Shown here piece after piece: positions 33,327 to 37,916 of a DNA stretch of 37,916 nucleotides. The notes beneath the pieces were generated by a model. That model worked only from the letters and a program-made list of their open reading frames with translations, was not told the DNA's origin and did no database searches. Origin of the DNA: Planctomycetota bacterium (GTDB lineage Bacteria; Planctomycetota; UBA8742; UBA2392); NCBI GenBank assembly GCA_020425695.1, contig JAGQRE010000021.1:1-37916 (forward strand), written 5' to 3'. Each line of letters begins with the position of its first letter. Positions within the stretch are counted from its first letter, which is position 1. Made by a program: the position numbers and the translations under genes.

Positions 33327-34487
33327 CTAGATCACGTTGGCTTCGTCGTGGAGTCTTGATGGGTCGCTGAAACGGGCGAGTTCCAGCGCCGAAATGTCGA
33401 TGCTGGTGGCCCTTCCGTCGAGGATCAGTTCAGCCATCAAAGTGCCCGCGGCCGGGGCGTGCATCAGACCGTGGCCGCTGAAGCCCGCGCAAACGTAACC
33501 ACCGCGAATATGCCCGAGCTTGTCCATCACCGGGTGATGGTCCGGCGTCACTTCATACAGCCCGGCCCACTTGTGCTTCGGCGACGCATTCTCGAGTACC
33601 GGTGCGCGCTCCATGGCGGTCATCAGCATCTGCTCGCCAAACTCTTCATTGAAGCTGTCGTCATAGCCGGCCGACTCGGTCTGGTCACTCATGCCGATCA
33701 AAATGCCGCCGCTTTCCCGGTGAAAATACAGCGTTGTTGACAGGTCAACAGTCATCGGAAACGGGTCTTTGATGTCCTCAAACTTGTCGGTCACAATGAT
33801 CTGACGGCGGATCGGCTCAACGGGCACGTCCACACCGACAAGTCCCGCAACGTCACGTGTCCAGGCGCCGGTGCACAGCACTACTTTGCTGCACGCGACG
33901 TCGCCCTGGTTGGTCTTCACGCCGACCACTTCACGACCGTTTTCGTCCAGCTTCAGACCAGTGACCTCGACGTTGTTTTCGATCACCGCGTCGTGCCTAC
34001 GCGCGGCCTTGGCGTATCCCTGCGTGATGTCGCTCGGGTCACCGAAGCCGTCACGTGCGTAGAAAGTCGCGCCCTGCACGCCGTCCATGTTGACGTAGGG
34101 GAGACGCTTCTCGACTTCAGCGGGCTCCCACCACTCGGCGTCCATGCCGAGGCGGTTCCACATCTCGAATGACTTCTTGAAGCTGGCCACAAGCTGATCG
34201 TTGGTCAGCAGGAAGCAGTAGCCCCACTGCCAGTACTGCAACGGCTCCTGGATCTCCTCGCCCCAACGCTCAAAGGCGTCGATGCTGAGCAGGCTGAGCC
34301 GAGTGTTGATCTCGGTACTGAACTGTGCGCGTATGCCACCGGCGCATTTGCCGGTGCTCTCCTGGCCCAGGAACTCGTCGCGCTCAAGCAGCAGCACCTT
34401 GCCCGCGCCGCGCTTCGCCAGATGGTAGGCCACCGAAACACCGATGCACCCGCCGCCGATCACCACGATGTCTGCACTGTCCTGCAC
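33327..34487 (-). CDS. FAD-dependent oxidoreductase, glycine/D-amino-acid oxidase (DAO) family
   Basis: The 386-residue product starts at GTG 34487, supported by GGAG 5 bases before it. The frame extends 21 codons upstream without features. The FAD motif IGGGCIG (residues 10-16) is followed by ERDEFLGQESTGKCAGGIRA, as in the sarcosine oxidase beta and dimethylglycine dehydrogenase group. Other DAO markers are VVLCTGAWTRDVAGLVG, the PIRRQIIVTD segment, LYFHRESGGILIGMSD and the C-terminal VTPDHHPVMDKLG, then GGYVCAGFSGHGLMHAPAAG. It likely oxidises a secondary amine or amino acid, passing electrons to oxygen or an acceptor. No other subunit of a heterotetrameric sarcosine oxidase is near. The substrate is not determined, and a repeat element lies directly downstream. 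Confidence 0.92.
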   Translation of the reverse strand: MQDSADIVVIGGGCIGVSVAYHLAKRGAGKVLLLERDEFLGQESTGKCAGGIRAQFSTEINTRLSLLSIDAFERWGEEIQEPLQYWQWGYCFLLTNDQLVASFKKSFEMWNRLGMDAEWWEPAEVEKRLPYVNMDGVQGATFYARDGFGDPSDITQGYAKAARRHDAVIENNVEVTGLKLDENGREVVGVKTNQGDVACSKVVLCTGAWTRDVAGLVGVDVPVEPIRRQIIVTDKFEDIKDPFPMTVDLSTTLYFHRESGGILIGMSDQTESAGYDDSFNEEFGEQMLMTAMERAPVLENASPKHKWAGLYEVTPDHHPVMDKLGHIRGGYVCAGFSGHGLMHAPAAGTLMAELILDGRATSIDISALELARFSDPSRLHDEANVI

Positions 34488-34578
34488 GTTGTCTCCACGC
34501 CAGTATTCGCACGCAACATAGCCACACTTTCTCTCTGATAGTAGTGTCATCTATTGCCCAAACCCAAGGTACAAACGA

Positions 34579-35013
34579 ATGGCCAAACGTTCGCTTCATC
34601 CCGACTTCCCCGTTGTTTCGGGCAGATATCAGATGACTAAAGAGTGGTCGTGTGTTCTTCCCGAAGAGTTCAATCGTCGTTTTGAAGATGACTCACTGGT
34701 CATTTGGCGACCTGGCCTGACGTTCTGGATCCTCGTCTGGGGCAACGACAACGGACAGACTATTGAAGATCGAATGAGGCGAATCATAGATGACGCCTCA
34801 CCCGCGAGGACGGACGAGAGAATAGTCTCCGATGCAGTTGTCAGTCGTCTAATGTACAGACTTGCCGGGGATCACGAACAACCTGATGTACTCAGCCTGT
34901 CTGCGTTTGCCTTTTCAAACACCGGGCATGTTCAACTCGCCGCCTACATCGACGATGAGAAAGACGTCGACATAGCCGAGTCCGTCGTCGAATCTCTGGA
35001 GTTCAAGACGTAG
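34579..35013 (+). CDS. Small protein of unknown function
   Basis: The 144-residue product starts at ATG 34579, with AAGG about 10 bases upstream; an internal start at 34633 is possible. There is no signal peptide. The N-terminal half has TKEWSCVLPEEFNRRFEDDS followed by LVIWRPGLTFWILVWGNDNG, a pattern I have the impression recurs in uncharacterised bacterial proteins, but I cannot name the family. The second half (LSLSAFAFSNTGHVQLAAYI, then AESVVESLEF) is alpha/beta. The last base of its TAG abuts the stop codon of the convergent PHP gene with no gap. Confidence 0.7.
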   Translation: MAKRSLHPDFPVVSGRYQMTKEWSCVLPEEFNRRFEDDSLVIWRPGLTFWILVWGNDNGQTIEDRMRRIIDDASPARTDERIVSDAVVSRLMYRLAGDHEQPDVLSLSAFAFSNTGHVQLAAYIDDEKDVDIAESVVESLEFKT

Positions 35014-35844
35014 TCATGCGCGAGCAGCGAGGGTTTCCTGCATGCGCTCGAACTCGGCAACGGGGCAGCCGCGTTTGCCAAAGAACTTGCTGCGGGCGTG
35101 GTCCGGGCCGTGGAAGTCAGCGCCGCCGCTGACAAGCAGCTTCAGCTTGCGCGCGATCGAGACGAAGTGCTGTGACTTGTCGTGGTTGTGATCGCTGTGA
35201 TAGCACTCGATGCCGTCAAGCCCCTGCTGCGCGCCCTCATAGATGCATTCGTCGCCGTTACGGTAAAGCCCCGGGTGGGCCAGCACAGCCACCCCGCCGG
35301 AAGCCTGAATCGCCTCAATGGCGCGGGAAATCTTGATCGTCGTGTGCTCAACAAATCCCGGCAGCCCTTTTCGCAGATAGCGCTCAAAGGCTTCCTGATA
35401 AGTCTTCACTTTGCCCTGCTGAACCAGTAATCGGGCCAGATAGGGGCGGGCCAGTGACACGCCGTCTTCAACGCTTTCGGTACTCAAGGGTACGCCGTGG
35501 GCGCGCAGCTTCTCGACCATCTGGAAGAAGCGCACTCGGCGGCGCTGCTGCACGTCGCCACAAACTTCCAGCAGCGCGTGGCTCAGGCGGTCGATACCAA
35601 GACCCAAAAGGTGAACTTCCGTGCCAGCGCACTGGCAGGTGATTTCGACACCCGGCACGAAGTCCAGCCCAAGCTCACGAGCGGCCTCGTCGGCCTCATC
35701 CAGCCCCGCTGTCGTGTCGTGATCGGTAAGCGCCAGCGTTGTGACGCCGCGCGAGACGGCTTCCTGCACCAGTCTGGCCGGGGCGAATGCACCGTCTGAG
35801 GCAGTTGAGTGGCTGTGCAGGTCAATCAACGGGCTGTCAATCAT
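35014..35844 (-). CDS. PHP-domain phosphoesterase, RNase AM (YciV/TrpH)-like
   Basis: The 276-residue protein starts at ATG 35844, with AGGG 5 bases upstream. The metal-binding PHP motifs are intact: H10 and H12 in DLHSHSTASDG, D41-H42-D43 in LALTDHDTTAGLDEA, E67 in FVPGVEITC, and later AHPGLYR and GGADFHGPDHA. This matches the YciV/TrpH branch, in which E. coli RNase AM removes nucleotides from RNA 5' ends and acts on 3',5'-nucleoside bisphosphates. Length and motif order fit that branch rather than histidinol phosphatase or the polymerase PHP domain. It acts in the cytoplasm. Stop codons of this gene and the one ending at 35013 touch, so the transcripts will overlap. Confidence 0.9.
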   Translation of the reverse strand: MIDSPLIDLHSHSTASDGAFAPARLVQEAVSRGVTTLALTDHDTTAGLDEADEAARELGLDFVPGVEITCQCAGTEVHLLGLGIDRLSHALLEVCGDVQQRRRVRFFQMVEKLRAHGVPLSTESVEDGVSLARPYLARLLVQQGKVKTYQEAFERYLRKGLPGFVEHTTIKISRAIEAIQASGGVAVLAHPGLYRNGDECIYEGAQQGLDGIECYHSDHNHDKSQHFVSIARKLKLLVSGGADFHGPDHARSKFFGKRGCPVAEFERMQETLAARA

Positions 35845-35892
35845 CGTGCCCTAGAAGGTAGAGTCCTGACGGACCGGAATAAAGGGGCCACA

Positions 35893-36273
35893 GTGAAACA
35901 ACTGGCACTAGTCTGTCTCGGCGGCGCGCTGGGCGCTTCCATGCGTTACGGCATCGCCATGGGTTTTGAGCGCATCGCGCCAAAGTTCGCGTCGGCCTTT
36001 CCGTGGGCAACCATGGTCGCCAACTTCGTGGGCTGCTTTGCTATCGGCATCGGCGTCGGATTACTTGGGCGCGAAGGCGTGAAGTGGGGCAGTGAGTTGC
36101 AGTTGTTGCTGCTGGTAGGCGTCTGCGGCAGCCTCACGACGTTCAGTACCTTCGCCAACCAGACACTCGACCTCGCACCGGGCAAGGCTTTGCTGAACAT
36201 CGGCGCGAGCATCGCCGGCGGTCTGTTTCTGGCCTGGTTGGGGCTGACGCTCTCCGGCGCAAGGACGGCCTGA
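35893..36273 (+). CDS. crcB: Fluoride-specific ion channel CrcB/Fluc
   Basis: The 126-residue protein starts at GTG 35893 with AAGGGG about 6 bases upstream. The frame is open further upstream but overlaps the divergent PHP gene. There are four transmembrane helices. Family markers are GGALGASMRYGIAMGF in helix 1, the VANFVGCFAIGIGVGLLG segment and VGVCGSLTTFSTFANQTLDL, whose GxxGSxTTFST motif lines the fluoride pore and sodium site. The protein works as a dual-topology dimer that lets fluoride leave the cell. No fluoride riboswitch fits in the 48-base gap to the divergent gene. The stop overlaps the start of the MOSC gene by one base. Confidence 0.94.
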   Translation: MKQLALVCLGGALGASMRYGIAMGFERIAPKFASAFPWATMVANFVGCFAIGIGVGLLGREGVKWGSELQLLLLVGVCGSLTTFSTFANQTLDLAPGKALLNIGASIAGGLFLAWLGLTLSGARTA

Positions 36274-36824
36274 TGCCAGAGTACGCAGGCACCGTCGAAG
36301 CCGTGTCCGTGAGCGCGGGGCATACCATGTCCAAGACGCGGCAGGAGAGCATTCGGCTACTGGCGGGACTGGGGGTCGAAGGTGACGCGCATGCGGGCAC
36401 GACCGTAAAGCACCGCTCGCGTGTAAAGCGCGACCCAAGCCAACCGAATCTCAGGCAGGTTCACCTGATACACGCCGAGCTACACGATGAGCTTCGCGAC
36501 GCCGGCTTTGATCTCGAACCCGGCGAAATGGGCGAAAACGTAACCACACGTGGGATCAACCTGCTGGGTCTGCCCGTGGGAGCCGTGCTCAGGCTCGGCG
36601 AAAAGGCCGTCGTGACGATCACCGGGCTTCGCAACCCGTGTAGCCAGTTAGACGGGCTTCGCACAGGTCTGATGGCAGCGAGTCTGGGGCGGGACGCCGA
36701 CGGGAATCTGATTCGCAAAGCTGGCGTCATGGGGGTTGTCCTGAATGATGGCGAAGTCCGCCCCGGCGACCCCATTTTAGTCAGCATTCCGGAGGGCCCT
36801 CGGCGTCCGCTGGAACCTGTCTAA
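36273..36824 (+). CDS. MOSC domain-containing protein
   Basis: The 183-residue product starts at ATG 36273, overlapping the crcB stop (TGATG), so both are translated from one transcript. It matches the MOSC family: a start motif with SVSAGHTMSKTRQESI, LAGLGVEGDAHAG, VHLIHAELHDEL, GEMGENVTTRGINLLGLPVG and the Cys-containing NPCSQLDGLRTGLM, where the family's conserved cysteine lies. MOSC proteins bind or sense sulfur and molybdenum cofactor-type groups and include YiiM-like detoxifying reductases. It is a stand-alone domain here, without ferredoxin or FAD parts. A link to fluoride export is only genomic. Confidence 0.9.
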   Translation: MPEYAGTVEAVSVSAGHTMSKTRQESIRLLAGLGVEGDAHAGTTVKHRSRVKRDPSQPNLRQVHLIHAELHDELRDAGFDLEPGEMGENVTTRGINLLGLPVGAVLRLGEKAVVTITGLRNPCSQLDGLRTGLMAASLGRDADGNLIRKAGVMGVVLNDGEVRPGDPILVSIPEGPRRPLEPV

Positions 36825-36839
36825 ACTCAGTTCTTCACC

Positions 36840-36867
36840 TTGCACAGCGAACTCCGCGCCCTATACT
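36840..36867 (+). promoter_or_regulatory. Predicted rpsA promoter
   Basis: TTGCAC (36840-36845) and TATACT (36862-36867; 5 of 6 consensus) are 16 bases apart. Transcription from about 36874 would give a leader of about 123 bases before the rpsA ATG at 36997. The leader holds a GGGCA/TGCCC hairpin (36896-36907) and a three-codon ORF at 36961. Confidence 0.55.
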
Positions 36868-36960
36868 TCCCGCCCCAATCAACGGCGTGATAGTCGGGCA
36901 GGTGCCCGGCCGTCGTTGAACGGATTTAAGCCCCGGCCGCGCGCACAGGAGAGGCGCCCG

Positions 36961-36972
36961 ATGCCGGAATAA
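36961..36972 (+). promoter_or_regulatory. Three-codon upstream ORF (MPE) in the rpsA leader
   Basis: ATG-CCG-GAA-TAA is preceded by AGGAGAGG (36947-36954) with a 6-base spacer, the strongest Shine-Dalgarno site in the region. It is in frame with rpsA and ends 24 bases before the rpsA ATG, whose own ribosome-binding site is only GGAAA. This layout suits translational control of S1 synthesis. Confidence 0.5.
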
Positions 36973-36996
36973 CCCGACTCTCCGTCTGGAAACTGA

Positions 36997-37916
36997 ATGT
37001 CAACTCTACGTGCCATCAACCCGCTGATTCGACGCTACGGCCCGAAAGCCGACGTCGTTGAAGCCGAACTCACGACGATCTGGAAAGAGCCCTCAAACGA
37101 GGACATGATCCCGAGCGCTCGCCATTTCAGTGAAGACTCGCTGGTCAAGGGTCGCGTCATCACAGCCGAGAAGGACAAGGTCATCGTCGATATCGGCGCC
37201 AAGACCGTCGGCATCATCAGCATGCGCGAATTCGACAGCGAAGAAGATCGCCCCAAGGTCGGTGACGAAATCACCGTACTGATTGAAGAACTTGAGAACG
37301 ATGACGGCCTGATCGGGCTGTCAAAGCGCAAGGCCGACCGCAAGATCAACTGGGAAATGGTCGTTGCCAAGCATTCCGAGGGCGACACCGTCCGCGGCAA
37401 GGTCACCAAGAAGATCAAGGGTGGTTTGCTTATCGATATCGGCGTGCCGGCCTTCCTGCCTGCCAGCCAGGTCAGCATCCGCCGTACCCGCGATATCAAC
37501 GAGTTCATCGGTGATGAGCTTGAGTGCGAAATCATCAAGATCGACCAGGCCCGCGAGAACATCGTGGTCAGCGCCCGTAAGCTGCAAGAGCGCAACCGCG
37601 AACGCCTCAAGGACGCGCTGCTTAGCGAAATCGAAGAAGGTCAGGTCCGCGAGGGCGTGGTCAAGAACATCGCCGACTTCGGCGCGTTTGTTGACCTAGG
37701 TGGTATCGACGGTCTGCTTCACATCACGGACATGACCTGGGGTCGCATCCAGCACCCGAGCGAAGTCGTGAAAATCAACGAAACGGTCAAGATCAAGGTT
37801 CTCAAGGTCGACCGCGACCGCGAGCGCATTGCCCTTGGCATGAAGCAACTCAGCGACAGCCCCTGGAAGGGTATCTCCGAGCGCTACCCGGTCGGAAGCC
37901 GCCACAAGGGCAAGGT
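36997..37916 (+). CDS. rpsA: 30S ribosomal protein S1, truncated at the window edge
   Basis: The frame runs from ATG 36997 to the right end, giving 306 complete codons plus two bases, so the C-terminal part is missing. Repeated S1 (OB-fold) domains are visible: about residues 46-115 (SLVKGRVITAEKDKVIVDIG), 132-198 (GDTVRGKVTKKIKGGLLIDI), 212-288 (GQVREGVVKNIADFGAFVDL, then GIDGLLHITDMTW) and the beginning of a fourth near residue 295. The third domain carries the classic GAFV and LLHITDMTW motifs. Full-length S1 usually has four to six domains. It delivers mRNA to the 30S subunit and often represses its own translation. The open region upstream (36825-36996) holds the predicted promoter and the mini-ORF. 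Confidence 0.95.
   Translation, partial: MSTLRAINPLIRRYGPKADVVEAELTTIWKEPSNEDMIPSARHFSEDSLVKGRVITAEKDKVIVDIGAKTVGIISMREFDSEEDRPKVGDEITVLIEELENDDGLIGLSKRKADRKINWEMVVAKHSEGDTVRGKVTKKIKGGLLIDIGVPAFLPASQVSIRRTRDINEFIGDELECEIIKIDQARENIVVSARKLQERNRERLKDALLSEIEEGQVREGVVKNIADFGAFVDLGGIDGLLHITDMTWGRIQHPSEVVKINETVKIKVLKVDRDRERIALGMKQLSDSPWKGISERYPVGSRHKGK

Noticed and set aside
35845..35892. Fluoride riboswitch before crcB
   Set aside because: Only 48 bases separate the divergent PHP start and crcB, too short for the known aptamer, and its conserved elements are not seen.

Overview
The window looks like a chromosomal segment of a GC-rich, free-living bacterium with an outer membrane. Planctomycetota or a close relative is the best guess, but this is an inference. 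Clues are the N-terminal zinc-ribbon plus single-membrane-helix protein at 13089, large secreted proteins with LamG, lamin-tail-like and Ig-like domains, several lipoproteins, a eukaryote-like squalene synthase homologue and many short dispersed palindromic repeats. There are no phage modules, rRNA genes, CRISPR arrays or complete insertion sequences. The core genes (leuS, murA, prmC, rpsA, a tRNA-Gly) indicate an ordinary chromosome carrying lineage-specific surface and hypothetical genes.

Layout. 1-6283: a truncated secreted LamG/lamin-tail protein, an M28 metallopeptidase, a divergent lipoprotein and a histidine-bearing polytopic membrane protein. 6458-12817: a small HTH protein and a DUF2520 Rossmann protein, both starting with TTG, a bidirectional terminator, a giant surface protein with a MYXO-CTERM-like tail, and a divergent HTH regulator with a helical-repeat domain. 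12832-20303: a tRNA-Gly with its terminator, a zinc-ribbon membrane protein, a squalene/phytoene synthase, a DUF4291 gene bracketed by inverted repeats, a ferredoxin-NADP reductase, an RluA-type pseudouridine synthase and YajQ. 20398-25363: a same-strand run of MATE transporter, prmC, a small unknown gene, murA and a lipoprotein. 25405-29785: an Ig/VWA-like lipoprotein, a GxxExxY-family protein and leuS. 29948-33326: a lipoprotein built of about four DUF192-like units, two small unknown genes and two compact inverted-repeat elements. 33327-37916: an FAD oxidoreductase, a small unknown protein, a PHP phosphoesterase, an overlapping crcB-MOSC pair and the 5' part of rpsA.

Most genes are housekeeping or stand alone, and I see no coherent new multi-gene defence or biosynthetic system. 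The most unusual items are: the tandem DUF192 lipoprotein; a repeat family that occurs as inverted pairs, brackets a gene, supplies stop codons and has a relative in frame inside leuS; a three-codon upstream ORF with a strong Shine-Dalgarno site before rpsA; a lost aspartate in the second motif of the squalene synthase homologue; and an HTH regulator divergent from the giant surface protein with a palindrome over its own -35 box.

Starts were reassigned in many genes from ribosome-binding sites, signal peptides or family alignment from memory. No database search was possible.
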